Of a DNA stretch of 64,000 nt, positions 44,305 to 52,837 are shown in pieces. Source of the stretch: Methylosinus sp. LW4. Lineage in GTDB: Bacteria; Pseudomonadota; Alphaproteobacteria; Rhizobiales; Beijerinckiaceae. The stretch covers positions 1,211,748 through 1,275,747 of the forward strand of contig NZ_KB900626.1 in the NCBI RefSeq assembly GCF_000379125.1, read 5' to 3'. The position numbers and the translations under genes are program-made. Numbering within the stretch: position 1 is the first letter of the stretch; each line of letters begins with the position of its first letter. The notes below the pieces were generated by a model. The model saw nothing but the letters and a program-made list of their open reading frames with translations, did no database searches and had not been told where the DNA came from.

Positions 44305-45102
44305 TCAGGCCAGCTCGATCCGCATTCCGTCGAAGGCCGGCGTCACATTCTCCGGCAGAGTCGTGGCCAGCGCGTCATAGTCGAGATCGACATGCAGATC
44401 GGTCAGAATCGCGCGGCGCGGCTTGAAATGGGCGACCCATTCCAGCGCCTCGCCGACGGAGAGATGCGTGCCATGGCGCTTGTGGCGCAGCGCATCGATG
44501 ATCCAGACGTCGAGCCCCTCGAGATGGCGGAAGCTCTCCTGCGGCACGGAATTGAGGTCCGGCGTATAGGCCAGGCCGCCGATACGAAAGCCGAGCGCGT
44601 CCATATCGCCATGGTCGAGCCGGAACGGCATGGCTTCGATGGTTCCGCCGGGACCGTCCACCGTCACCTCGCGGCCGAGATGGATGCGATGCTCGTCGAG
44701 CAGCGGCGGATAATAGCTGCCGGGCGGCGTCTTGAAGATATAGTCGAAGCGATCCGTCAGCATTTTCGCCGTCGGCTCGTCCAGATAGGCCGGAATGCGG
44801 CGGCCGCTCTCCAGCACCAGGCCGCGCACATCGTCGACGCCATGCGTGTGATCGGCGTGCGGATGAGTGAAGAGGATCGCGTCGAGATGGTCGACCTTCG
44901 CGTCGATCAATTGCTCGCGCAGATCGGGCGAAGTGTCGACCAGCACATTGGTCCGCGCGTCGCCCTCGGTTCGCGTCGCCAATATCGAGCAGCGTCGGCG
45001 GCGATTCCGCGGATTGGCGGGATCGCAGGCGCCCCAGCCCTGGCCGACGCGCGGAACGCCGCCAGAGGAGCCGCAGCCCAATATTGTGACGGCGAGGCTC
45101 AT
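44305..45102 (-). CDS. Metallo-beta-lactamase fold hydrolase
   Basis: A 265-residue MBL-fold hydrolase of the PhnP-like cyclic phosphodiesterase type. It begins LGCGSSGGVPRVGQGWGACD and has the zinc motif THPHADHTHGVDDVRG. A later RLDHGDMDALGFRIGGLAYTPDL and LTDLHVDLDY supply further ligands. The family is usually encoded right after tatD in Rhizobiales, as here, with a 4-nt overlap (ATGA). Substrate is unknown. Confidence 0.9.
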   Translation of the reverse strand: MSLAVTILGCGSSGGVPRVGQGWGACDPANPRNRRRRCSILATRTEGDARTNVLVDTSPDLREQLIDAKVDHLDAILFTHPHADHTHGVDDVRGLVLESGRRIPAYLDEPTAKMLTDRFDYIFKTPPGSYYPPLLDEHRIHLGREVTVDGPGGTIEAMPFRLDHGDMDALGFRIGGLAYTPDLNSVPQESFRHLEGLDVWIIDALRHKRHGTHLSVGEALEWVAHFKPRRAILTDLHVDLDYDALATTLPENVTPAFDGMRIELA

Positions 45103-45899
45103 TCGGCCGCCCGCCGTGTCTCGATCGGCGTCATTTTGGAGAACAGCGCCAGCGCATTGGCCGTCGTCTGCGCCGCCATCTCCTCGAAGGAGACGCCCTT
45201 GGCCACGGCGAGCGTGCGCGCTGTATCGGCGACATAGGCCGGCTCATTGCGCTTGCCGCGATGCGGGACGGGCGCGAGGAAGGGCGCGTCGGTCTCCACG
45301 AGCAGACGCTCCAGCGGCACGTCGCGGGCGATCTCGCGCAATTCGCCCGAGTTCTTGAACGTCACCACGCCGGAAAAGGAGATGTAGAGCCCGAGCTCGA
45401 CGGCCGTCTCGGCCAGCGCGCGCGAGCTGGTGAAGCAATGGAGCAGGGCCTTGAAAGCCCCCTTCCCCATTTCCTCGCGCAGAATTTCGGCGCAATCGGC
45501 GTCGGCGTCGCGCGAGTGAATGACGAGCGGCAGCCCGCTCTCGCGCGCGGCGGCGATATGGGTGCGGAAGACGCGATGCGCCAGCTCGCGCGGGGCTTTG
45601 TCATAGTGATAATCGAGCCCCGCCTCGCCTATGCCGACGCATTTCTCGTGGCGCGCCAGCTCGACCAGCTCGGCGGCGCTCGCCTCGCGCTCCTCATGGG
45701 CGTGGTTGGGATGCGTGCCGACCGTGCAGAACACATCCTCGTAACGCTCGGCTATGGCGGCGATCGCAGCGAATTTTTCGACATGGGTCGAGATGGTGAC
45801 GAAACGCGCGACCCCCTGCGCCCGCGCGCGCGCCACGACCTCCTCCTGCTCGGGAGCGAAATCGGGGAAGTCGAGATGGCAATGTGTGTCGATCAGCAT
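45099..45899 (-). CDS. tatD: TatD family metal-dependent DNase/hydrolase
   Basis: A 266-residue TIM-barrel hydrolase. It has LIDTHCHLDFPDF (HxH), GIGEAGLDYHYD (metal-bridging Glu), LPLVIHSRDAD, LLHCFTSS and LLVETDAPFLAP. It is the YcfH/TatD-type 3'-5' exonuclease or deoxyribonuclease. It normally follows metG directly in this lineage; here a 3.7-kb stretch with four other genes intervenes. It overlaps the metallo-hydrolase gene by ATGA. Confidence 0.94.
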   Translation of the reverse strand: MLIDTHCHLDFPDFAPEQEEVVARARAQGVARFVTISTHVEKFAAIAAIAERYEDVFCTVGTHPNHAHEEREASAAELVELARHEKCVGIGEAGLDYHYDKAPRELAHRVFRTHIAAARESGLPLVIHSRDADADCAEILREEMGKGAFKALLHCFTSSRALAETAVELGLYISFSGVVTFKNSGELREIARDVPLERLLVETDAPFLAPVPHRGKRNEPAYVADTARTLAVAKGVSFEEMAAQTTANALALFSKMTPIETRRAAE

Positions 45900-45969
45900 G
45901 GGCTCGGCCTGAACTCTCGGCGTGTCGGCGCCGAACCCTTAACGCGCCCGGCCGGGAATTGGAACGATT

Positions 45970-47445
45970 CTATTCGGAGGAGGATTCCGCTTCCTTCAGG
46001 CGACGATGCAAGTCTGCGACCAGCCATTGGTCGTTCGGCGAAAGACGGCCCTCCCGTTCCAGTCGCTCGACGATCTCGCACGCTTTGGCGTAGAGCTCGA
46101 GGGGGCGCTCCCCAGTCGCAGCGAGCTTGATATAGGAATCAGCCAAATCCTGCTGATACTGCGCATTTTCAGGATCGCGCTCGGCAAGCGCCTCGCTGAC
46201 CAAAAGCCCTTTTTCGAAGTATTCGCGCGCCTCGGCTTCGTCGTCCGCCGCGATGGCGAGGCTGCCCAAACGACCATAGGAAACAGACAAATCCCGCAGC
46301 AACTCCGCATTGCCGGGATGAGCCTCGGTCAGCGCCTCTCTTACCGCATGCGCTTTTTCGAAATAGTTTTTGGCTGCAGATCCATCACCGACCGCGGTCG
46401 CGAGATCGCCCATTTTATTATAAGAAATCGACAGCTCCCGTCGAAATTGGGGATTGCCCGGCTCTGCCGTCGATAGCGCCTCCCTGATCAAAAGCCCCTT
46501 TTCTAAATACCGGGTCGCCGCGGCGCTATCGCCTGCCTCGAGCAACAAATAACCAATCTTGTTGCAAGAAATCGAGAAGTCACGCTGAAGCCGAACGTTG
46601 TCAGGATCGGCCTCGCTCAGCGACTCCACCAATTTCATACCCTTTTCAAAATGCTCCAGCGCCGCCGTGCTATCGCCTGCGACAAGGGACACATCGCCCA
46701 ATTTATTGTGGGAAACCCAAAGGTCTCGCTGCAGCTTGGCGTCGTCTGCCACCTCCGCTTCCAGCGTTTCTGTCAGTTGCAGCCCTTGCTCAAAATAGGC
46801 GCGCGCCGCCGCCCGGTCGCCCGCTGCGACCGAGAGATCGCCCAGCTTGTTGAAGGAAGCAGATAAGTTTCGCCGCCACAGCATAGATTTCGGAAAGCGG
46901 GCCAAAACCTCTTCGCACATGCCTTCAGCGAAAAGGAAAAGGGCTTTGGCCGCCTCTAAAGTCTGCGTCCTACGCGCATTATCTCCGGCCTCGATCGCCG
47001 CCCAGAATTCATCGTCAGTTGGACCAGCGACGTCTCTTTCCGCAGCTGCCGCAGTGTCCGAATGAGAACACGCCGCACGCGCCCCTCCCGCCAAAAACGC
47101 CGCATCCTCCTCATCCAGCCGCGCGCCATCGAAACGCGTCGTCGCGTCGATCGTCGCGCGCCTGATATTGCACCCTCGCAAATCCGCGCCGGAAAAATCG
47201 ACGCCGCGCAAATCCTCCCCGGCAAGGTCGATCCCCGCGAGCGTCAGGCCGCGGAAATCGGTGAGCGGATCGAGATCGCCGAGCCGCGCCATTGCCGCGA
47301 AAGACATGGGGCCGGCCGCTATGATCTTTTCGGCGCGCGCCGCGACATCGGCGGTCAATGTGAATTGCGAATGCGAAAGCGGATCGGTCTGCATGGCGGC
47401 GCCGAATGGCAGCGGACCAAAGAAGCCGGATGGGCCTAGAGCCAT
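45970..47445 (-). CDS. Pentapeptide-repeat / TPR protein of a protease module
   Basis: A 491-residue protein with no signal peptide. Pentapeptide-type repeats (FRGLTLAGIDLAGEDLRGVD, then FSGADLRGCNIRRATI) span about residues 64-110. A helical linker follows, then five 48-residue TPR-like repeats starting near 191, 240, 288, 336 and 384 (for example RDLWVSHNKLGDVSLVAGDS) plus a partial sixth. The repeats are similar enough to reflect recent duplication of a 144-bp unit. This style of TPR is common in predicted bacterial conflict proteins (family impression). It begins 12 nt after the stop of the protease gene on the same strand, so the two are co-expressed. Its AT content is visibly higher than that of its neighbours, suggesting acquisition. 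Alternative start: M18. Confidence 0.78.
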   Translation of the reverse strand: MALGPSGFFGPLPFGAAMQTDPLSHSQFTLTADVAARAEKIIAAGPMSFAAMARLGDLDPLTDFRGLTLAGIDLAGEDLRGVDFSGADLRGCNIRRATIDATTRFDGARLDEEDAAFLAGGARAACSHSDTAAAAERDVAGPTDDEFWAAIEAGDNARRTQTLEAAKALFLFAEGMCEEVLARFPKSMLWRRNLSASFNKLGDLSVAAGDRAAARAYFEQGLQLTETLEAEVADDAKLQRDLWVSHNKLGDVSLVAGDSTAALEHFEKGMKLVESLSEADPDNVRLQRDFSISCNKIGYLLLEAGDSAAATRYLEKGLLIREALSTAEPGNPQFRRELSISYNKMGDLATAVGDGSAAKNYFEKAHAVREALTEAHPGNAELLRDLSVSYGRLGSLAIAADDEAEAREYFEKGLLVSEALAERDPENAQYQQDLADSYIKLAATGERPLELYAKACEIVERLEREGRLSPNDQWLVADLHRRLKEAESSSE

Positions 47446-47457
47446 TTTGGAAACATC

Positions 47458-48717
47458 CTATTCGCTGTCGAGATCGACTCTGAGCAGCCTGTCGCCATGC
47501 TTGGCCAACAGCGCCGTCAGCAGCGCTTGCTTCTGTTTTTCCTGGCTCTTGGCGAATAGGCTGCAGGCGCCGAAATCCATGTCCGACACTTGCAGGCCGA
47601 GATCGACGCGCCCGCGCATTCGCGGCCGCTCGCCTTTCGCGACCTCGACGGAAGCGACGCGTCCGTCCACCTCGCCGCCATAGGCGACGGCGAAAATGTC
47701 GCCCTTCAGAAAGCCGCCGTCGGTGGCGGCGATCAGCCAGCTCTCGCCGCCTTCGACGCGGCCGGCGGCGCTGATCAGCTGCGGCGTCGGATCGGCGGCC
47801 GGCGTCGCAAAGGCCGGCTGCGTCATGCGGCCATTCTCGCATCCGACAAAAAGCTCGGCGCTGCGATAGCCGAAAGTAATATGGCCCTTCTCGCTCGTCG
47901 CGCGCATTTCGCCGCGAAACGTCACCCGGCAGATGACGGAGAAGACCTCCTTGGCGTCCTCGCCCTCGGCGGCGCGTCCTTGGCCGAGCGCGACATAGCC
48001 GGAGGCCGGCGCATATTTGTCGATCGCCGGCCGCGGCGGGACGGTCGGCTCCGGCGTCTTTGTCATTTGCAGTGGGGACAGTTTCGCCAGCGCGCTGGAA
48101 GGGCGTTCGGTTCTCGGCAAATTCGCCCGAATGAGCGAGGCGGGGACGATATAGCCGACGCGCAGATCCTCGCCCTGCCCCTCGCCGCCGAAATCGACCT
48201 GCGTCAGGATTCCCATCAGATTGGGCGCATTGGGCGTGAACAGCGGCGAGCCGCTGGAGCCTTTCTCGGCGAAATAGGGATTTTCCCGCGTGGCGGCGAA
48301 TTTGCGCCAGCTCTTCGAATTCGTCCGATCCGCGATCTCGCCTTCGATCAGATCATCGGTGTTTCGCGTCGGGAGAAAGGCCAGCAATTCCGCTCGGCCC
48401 GCCTCATAGCTGTCGAGCGACAAGGGCAGACGCAACGCCTCCTCGGGCGTCGCGTCGGCGCGCAGAAAGGCCAGATCGGGCGATTGTCCGCGGCCGCCGA
48501 TGCTGTGGACCAGTTTCGCGTGACGCGGATCGGCCTCTCGAAGAAAGGGAAACTCTATTCGTAAACGCCCTTCCTCGGGCGCGAGGGCGCGCGCATCCTC
48601 GACGACATGGGCGCAGGTGACGATGAGATCGCCTTCGATCAAAGCGCCGCAGCCGACGAATGCTTTTCGCATATCGGCCGTGAATATATAAACGAGAGCG
48701 GTTTCACGTTCAGGCAT
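47458..48717 (-). CDS. Trypsin-like serine protease of a Trypco1 module
   Basis: A 419-residue protein with an S1-type trypsin domain in the first 200 residues. The catalytic triad is complete: H37 (VTCAHVVED), D81 (QSPDLAFLRAD) and S155 (EKGSSGSPLF; GxSG motif). No signal peptide is evident with the start at 48717, so it should be cytoplasmic. A frame extension to 48750 is hydrophobic, but it is antisense to the neighbour's start. Residues about 220-419 contain a beta-rich region with no family I recognise (ICRVTFRGEMRATSEKG; FGYRSAELFVGCENG). It is divergent from the Trypco1 gene with only 16 nt between the start codons, and 12 nt before the TPR gene. It is presumably the effector or activating protease of the module (inference). 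Confidence 0.84.
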   Translation of the reverse strand: MPERETALVYIFTADMRKAFVGCGALIEGDLIVTCAHVVEDARALAPEEGRLRIEFPFLREADPRHAKLVHSIGGRGQSPDLAFLRADATPEEALRLPLSLDSYEAGRAELLAFLPTRNTDDLIEGEIADRTNSKSWRKFAATRENPYFAEKGSSGSPLFTPNAPNLMGILTQVDFGGEGQGEDLRVGYIVPASLIRANLPRTERPSSALAKLSPLQMTKTPEPTVPPRPAIDKYAPASGYVALGQGRAAEGEDAKEVFSVICRVTFRGEMRATSEKGHITFGYRSAELFVGCENGRMTQPAFATPAADPTPQLISAAGRVEGGESWLIAATDGGFLKGDIFAVAYGGEVDGRVASVEVAKGERPRMRGRVDLGLQVSDMDFGACSLFAKSQEKQKQALLTALLAKHGDRLLRVDLDSE

Positions 48718-48733
48718 AGCAGAAAGGGATAGT

Positions 48734-49063
48734 ATGAGCGCGAATATCATAATCGAGGCCGGCGAGGGCCGGAAGATATATTTCGGCGGAGCGGAGGGGC
48801 CGAAAGGCCTCGATTCCGTCGGCGCCCTCGACCGCGCGGCGAAGGCCTCGGCCGATCAATTCGCCAAGGCGATGGGCTCGCTCTCCGTGCTGGTCGAGCA
48901 TTTGCGCAGCGCGGTCGAGGCGATCCCCGACAAGCCGCAGAGGGTCGAGATCGAGTTCGGCGCGTCGCTGACCGGCGATTGCGATCTCTGGGTCGTCTCC
49001 GGCGAGGGCAAGGCGGAATTCAAGGTCAAGCTCGCCTGGGAGCAGCCGAAGAAGGAGGCGTGA
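48734..49063 (+). CDS. Trypsin-co-occurring domain 1 (Trypco1 / CU044_2847-like) protein
   Basis: A 109-residue soluble protein. The C-terminal part, QRVEIEFGASLTGDCD, then the GEGKAEFKVKLAWE strand, matches my memory of the Trypco1 domain, which occurs beside trypsin-like proteases in predicted bacterial conflict systems. The N-terminus is a beta strand pair, the middle a helix with LEHLRSAVEAIP. AAAGGGA stands before the ATG at 48734. It is divergent from a complete trypsin-like protease, exactly the expected partner. It may be a regulator or substrate adaptor of that protease. Function is unproven. Confidence 0.8.
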   Translation: MSANIIIEAGEGRKIYFGGAEGPKGLDSVGALDRAAKASADQFAKAMGSLSVLVEHLRSAVEAIPDKPQRVEIEFGASLTGDCDLWVVSGEGKAEFKVKLAWEQPKKEA

Positions 49064-49069
49064 GCCGCC

Positions 49070-49582
49070 TCACGAGCATCCGGTGACGAGGCCGTCGCTG
49101 CGCCCGGCGCGCAGCGAGCGCGAGACGCGCGTCACCAGCGCATCGAATTTCTTCTTCTGCGACGCAGGATATTCGATCGAGACATTGTTCCAGATCTCGC
49201 CTCGGCAGGAGAGCAGCGAGCGGCGATAGAAAATGCGGTCGCCCTTCGTGCCGGAGACGACGACCCAATCCTTGCCCTTCTTGGCGTAGGTCACGGTCTC
49301 GCCCTCGCCGGGCGCGAGACGGTCGGCGAATTCCTGATCTTTCTGAAAGGCGCGATAACCGCCATAGACGGCGATCTCCGCCTGTCTGTCCGGCGAGGTG
49401 AAGACGCGGCCGTCGTCATTCTCCGGCGCCTCGCCCATGGTCCAGCCCTTTGGCACATCGGCCGTCGCGCCGAAGCGGGCGTTGCGATAGGCGATCCAGG
49501 CTTCGGCGCGCGACGGGCCGGCGCAGAGCATGGCCGCGACCGTCGCCGCCATCAAAATGAGGCTCGCTCGCGACCGTCTCAT
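49070..49582 (-). CDS. Secreted hypothetical protein
   Basis: A 170-residue protein with a clear Sec signal peptide (MRRSRASLILMAATVAAMLC... ending near SRAEA) and a basic globular region: AYRNARFGATADVPKGW, SPDRQAEIAVYGGYRAF, RSLLSCRGEIWNN. The PsbP-like look of the fold is only an impression. The ATG at 49582 has GGGGAG 7 nt upstream. It ends 6 nt from the Trypco1 stop (convergent), and follows metG by 13 nt on the same strand, so it may ride on the metG transcript. I cannot assign a function. Confidence 0.58.
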   Translation of the reverse strand: MRRSRASLILMAATVAAMLCAGPSRAEAWIAYRNARFGATADVPKGWTMGEAPENDDGRVFTSPDRQAEIAVYGGYRAFQKDQEFADRLAPGEGETVTYAKKGKDWVVVSGTKGDRIFYRRSLLSCRGEIWNNVSIEYPASQKKKFDALVTRVSRSLRAGRSDGLVTGCS

Positions 49583-49595
49583 CTGCGTCTCCCCG

Positions 49596-51170
49596 TCAGC
49601 TTTTGGCGCCTTGCGCCTCGCCCTCCTCCACATAGCGCGGAAACACCGGCGCGGGCGCCGGCAGCGGCGCGCCGGGGCTCAGCGCATGCGCCTCGCCGGC
49701 ATGGGCGAAATCGCGCGCATCGGCGGGAACGGCGAGCAGATCGAGCAAGCCCGAGGCCGCGGCCGGAATGAAAGGCTGCAGCGGAATGGCGAGCCGCCGC
49801 AGCGCCTCCGCCGTCACATAGAGGATCGTCTCCATGCGCTTGGGGTCGGTCTTCTTCTTCGCCCAGGGCTCCTCGCCGGCGAAATAGCGATTGGCGTCCC
49901 CGACGACACGGAACAGCTCCGCCAGCGCCAGATGCGGCGCATAGGCGTCCATCGTCTCGCGCGCCTTGCCGAGCGCGGCGGAGGCGTCGGCGAGCAGCGC
50001 GCGGTCTGCCTCGGTCAATTCGCCGGGGGTCGGGACGGCGCCGCCGCAATTCTTGGCGATCATCGACAGAGAGCGCTGCGCCAAATTGCCGAGGTCATTG
50101 GCGAGATCAGCGTTGATGCGATTGACGATCGCCTCATGCGAATAATTGCCGTCCTGACCGAAGGGCACCTCGCGCAGGAAGAAATAGCGCAGCTGATCGA
50201 CGCCATAGCGCTGCGCGAGATCGATCGGGTCGATGACATTGCCGACTGACTTCGACATTTTCTCGCCGCGGCTGAACAGAAAGCCGTGCACGACGATCTG
50301 CTTCGGCAGAGCCACGCCAGCCGACATCAAAAATGCCGGCCAATAGATCGCGTGAAAGCGCGTGATATCCTTGCCGATGACATGGGCGTTCGCCGGCCAA
50401 AAGCGGGCGCGCTCCCCCTCCCCGGTCAGAAAGCCGGTCGCGGTGATGTAATTGGTGAGCGCGTCCACCCACACATACATCACATGCGGCGCATTGGTCT
50501 GCGGTTTCGGCGGGACCGGAACGCCCCAGTCGAATGTGGTGCGGCTGATCGAAAGATCGGTGAGGCCGCGCTTCACGAAGGAGACGATCTCGTTTTTATA
50601 TTTCTCCGGCGTGATGAAATCGGGATGCGCCTCGTAATGGGCGAGGAGCTTGTCCTGATAGGCCGAGAGCTTGAAGAACCAGCTCTCCTCCTCCACCCAT
50701 TCGACAGGCGTGCCGGTCGGCGCGAGCTTTTTTCCCTCGACCTCGGTGATCTCGCCTTCGTCGTAATAGGCCTCGTCGCGCACCGAATACCAGCCGGAGT
50801 ATTTGGCGAGATAAATGTCGCCCGCCGCCTCCATGCGCTTCCATATCTCGAGCGCCGCCTCCGCATGGCGCGGCTGCGTCGTGCGCACGACATCGTCGGC
50901 GAGCGCGTTCAGCGTCTCGCCCATGGTCTGGAACTGGCCGGCGGTGCGGTCGGCGAGCTGCTGCGGGGTCAGCCCCTCGCGCTCGGCGGTGCGTTGCATC
51001 TTCTGGCCGTGCTCGTCCATTCCGGTCACGAACAGCACGTCGAAGCCGTCGAGCCGCTTGAAGCGCGCGAAAGCGTCGGTCGCGATGCGCTCATACGCAT
51101 GACCGATATGCGGGGCGCCATTCGCATAGGGAATGGCGGTGGTGATCATGAAGGTCGGACGTTCAGCCAT
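49596..51170 (-). CDS. metG: Methionyl-tRNA synthetase
   Basis: A 524-residue class I aminoacyl-tRNA synthetase. HIGH lies at residues 21-24 (APHIGHAYE) and KMSKS near 302-306 ([10 protein letters not shown]). It lacks the zinc-knuckle cysteines and the C-terminal dimerisation domain, as in the short alphaproteobacterial form. I chose the ATG at 51170 ([18 protein letters not shown]); the upstream in-frame extension is not conserved-looking, and no strong ribosome-binding site is visible. It follows the holB-glycosylase genes. A conserved tatD gene does not follow it directly because of an inserted cluster. Confidence 0.95.
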   Translation of the reverse strand: MAERPTFMITTAIPYANGAPHIGHAYERIATDAFARFKRLDGFDVLFVTGMDEHGQKMQRTAEREGLTPQQLADRTAGQFQTMGETLNALADDVVRTTQPRHAEAALEIWKRMEAAGDIYLAKYSGWYSVRDEAYYDEGEITEVEGKKLAPTGTPVEWVEEESWFFKLSAYQDKLLAHYEAHPDFITPEKYKNEIVSFVKRGLTDLSISRTTFDWGVPVPPKPQTNAPHVMYVWVDALTNYITATGFLTGEGERARFWPANAHVIGKDITRFHAIYWPAFLMSAGVALPKQIVVHGFLFSRGEKMSKSVGNVIDPIDLAQRYGVDQLRYFFLREVPFGQDGNYSHEAIVNRINADLANDLGNLAQRSLSMIAKNCGGAVPTPGELTEADRALLADASAALGKARETMDAYAPHLALAELFRVVGDANRYFAGEEPWAKKKTDPKRMETILYVTAEALRRLAIPLQPFIPAAASGLLDLLAVPADARDFAHAGEAHALSPGAPLPAPAPVFPRYVEEGEAQGAKS

Positions 51171-51238
51171 GGGCAAGGGTCTAGCGCGCTTTGCCGCGGC
51201 GGGGAAGCGGAAGGCGTGCGGCGCAGCAAAATTCCTGA

Positions 51239-51754
51239 CTAGACGAAATGCGCGAGCGCCGCCCGCCAATGTTCGAGCTTGCGATCGAAGCTCATGGCCG
51301 CATGGGCCGGGCTGGTCGAAGGCAAGATCACGCTGGGCGGCGCCGATGCGGCGAGCGTCGGCGCGACCATCCGGCGATAGAGATCGCCCGCCTTGCCGCC
51401 ATTGAGGCAGACGAGGGCCGTCTGCGGATGCGCCGCCAGAAAGCCGGCTATGTCATTGGCGACGACGCTGGCGACGTCGATCTTCTGGTCGAGGCTGCCC
51501 GGCCGCCGCCCCTGCGCGCAGACATCCCACAAAGCGACGCCCCTCTCCGTCAACCGCATGAGCCGCTCCTCATAGGGAAGCTCCGGCGCGACGCCGAACA
51601 GCCGCCCCATGATTGGCCAGAAAGCGTTGCGCGGCTGCGCGTAATATTGGACGCGCGCCAGAGAGATCTGCCCGGGCAAAGAGCCGAGGATCAGCACGCG
51701 CGCGTCGGCGCGGGAAACGGGCGGGAAGCCTTTCGAGGTCGGAATGACGTCCAC
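51239..51754 (-). CDS. DNA-deoxyinosine glycosylase (uracil-DNA glycosylase superfamily)
   Basis: A 171-residue member of the uracil-DNA glycosylase superfamily, hypoxanthine-DNA glycosylase-like. [29 protein letters not shown] and LPSTSPAHA fit the family-6 style motifs. It would remove deaminated bases (hypoxanthine) from DNA. Start GTG at 51754 with GAGGC 7 nt upstream. It lies between holB and metG with a gap of 9 nt to holB and 68 nt to metG. I am not certain of the precise substrate family. Confidence 0.8.
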   Translation of the reverse strand: MDVIPTSKGFPPVSRADARVLILGSLPGQISLARVQYYAQPRNAFWPIMGRLFGVAPELPYEERLMRLTERGVALWDVCAQGRRPGSLDQKIDVASVVANDIAGFLAAHPQTALVCLNGGKAGDLYRRMVAPTLAASAPPSVILPSTSPAHAAMSFDRKLEHWRAALAHFV

Positions 51755-51763
51755 GCAAAGCCT

Positions 51764-52837
51764 CTATCGGCGCGCCGCTTCTTCGAGATCGGCGAACACC
51801 TGCAGAATGAGCCCGCGCTTGTCGAAATTGAATACTTCCGTCTCGCGCGCCGCTTCGCCGATGCGCTCCCAGGCGCGCGCGTAAGGGGCGAGGCTCGTCG
51901 CGCTCGCGCCTTCGTGAGCCTTGGTCCGCACCACGGAATCGAGGAAGCGATAGAGCCCGCTCATGAAGGTCTCATAGGCCTGCTCATTGTCGCGTCCGGC
52001 GAGCCGGTCGGCGAGCGAATGAACGGCGAGCCAATCCACTTGCGGCAGGCGGGCGAACATCGCCCGCAGCGACGTGTCGAAGGCGACGCCGTCGCCGTCC
52101 AGCAGACGCAGCGCCTCGCGCACCGAGCCTTCCGCCCCCGCCGCGGCGCCGGCGAGCGTCTCCTGCGGCGCCTCGCCGAAGGGCGCGCCGAGCGCGCGGA
52201 TCGCGGCGATGACGTCCGGCTCGCCCAAAGGCGCGAGATTGAGCTTGCGGCAGCGCGAGCGGATGGTCGGCAGCACGCGGCCCGGCTGATGCGCGACCAG
52301 CAGAAACAGCGAGCGCGCCGGCGGCTCCTCGATCAGCTTCAGCAGCGCATTGGCGCTGGAGCGGTTGAGATCGTCCACGCTGTCGACGATGGCGACGCGC
52401 CAGCCGCCCTCGCCCGAGCTCTGGTGAAAGAGATGGATCAGCCGCCGCACATCCTCGATGCGGATTTCGGTGAAATGCTTCTTGGTCTTCTCGTTCCACT
52501 CGCGGCGCAGCAGGAAGAGATCGGGCAGCGCCAGCGCCGCTATGCGTCGGCTGACGACGCTCTCCTCGGCGACGAAAAGCGACCGCGCGCTCGCCGCCTC
52601 GGGCGCGGCGGCGTCGGGATGCGCCAGCAGGAAGCGCGCGAGCCGCCAGGCCAGCGTCGCCTTGCCGATCCCCTCCGGCCCTCCGATGAGAATGGCCTGG
52701 GGCAGCTTGCCACGGCGAAAGGCGTCGAGCAGCTCGCTCTCGGCCCCGTCATGGCCGAGCAGGGCGTGGGTCTCGCGGGGATGCGGAAAATCGGCGAAAC
52801 GATCGCTTTCCGGCGGAGCCTCGGCGTCGCGCTTCAC
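51764..52837 (-). CDS. holB: DNA polymerase III subunit delta'
   Basis: A 357-residue clamp-loader subunit. The AAA+ fold shows LIGGPEGIGKATLAWRLARF (P-loop GPEGIGKAT), DSVDDLNRSSANALLKLIEEPP, and the sensor LPTIRSRCRKL. It is normal length. The GTG start at 52837 overlaps the tmk stop (GTGA), so both are translated from the same message. It probably loads the beta clamp together with gamma/tau and delta. The gene order dac-tmk-holB is conserved in Rhizobiales. Confidence 0.93.
   Translation of the reverse strand: MKRDAEAPPESDRFADFPHPRETHALLGHDGAESELLDAFRRGKLPQAILIGGPEGIGKATLAWRLARFLLAHPDAAAPEAASARSLFVAEESVVSRRIAALALPDLFLLRREWNEKTKKHFTEIRIEDVRRLIHLFHQSSGEGGWRVAIVDSVDDLNRSSANALLKLIEEPPARSLFLLVAHQPGRVLPTIRSRCRKLNLAPLGEPDVIAAIRALGAPFGEAPQETLAGAAAGAEGSVREALRLLDGDGVAFDTSLRAMFARLPQVDWLAVHSLADRLAGRDNEQAYETFMSGLYRFLDSVVRTKAHEGASATSLAPYARAWERIGEAARETEVFNFDKRGLILQVFADLEEAARR

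Noticed and set aside
48717..48750. Signal peptide on the trypsin-like protease from an earlier start
   Set aside because: The extra residues are the antisense of the Trypco1 start, no ribosome-binding site precedes them and the cleavage region is absent.
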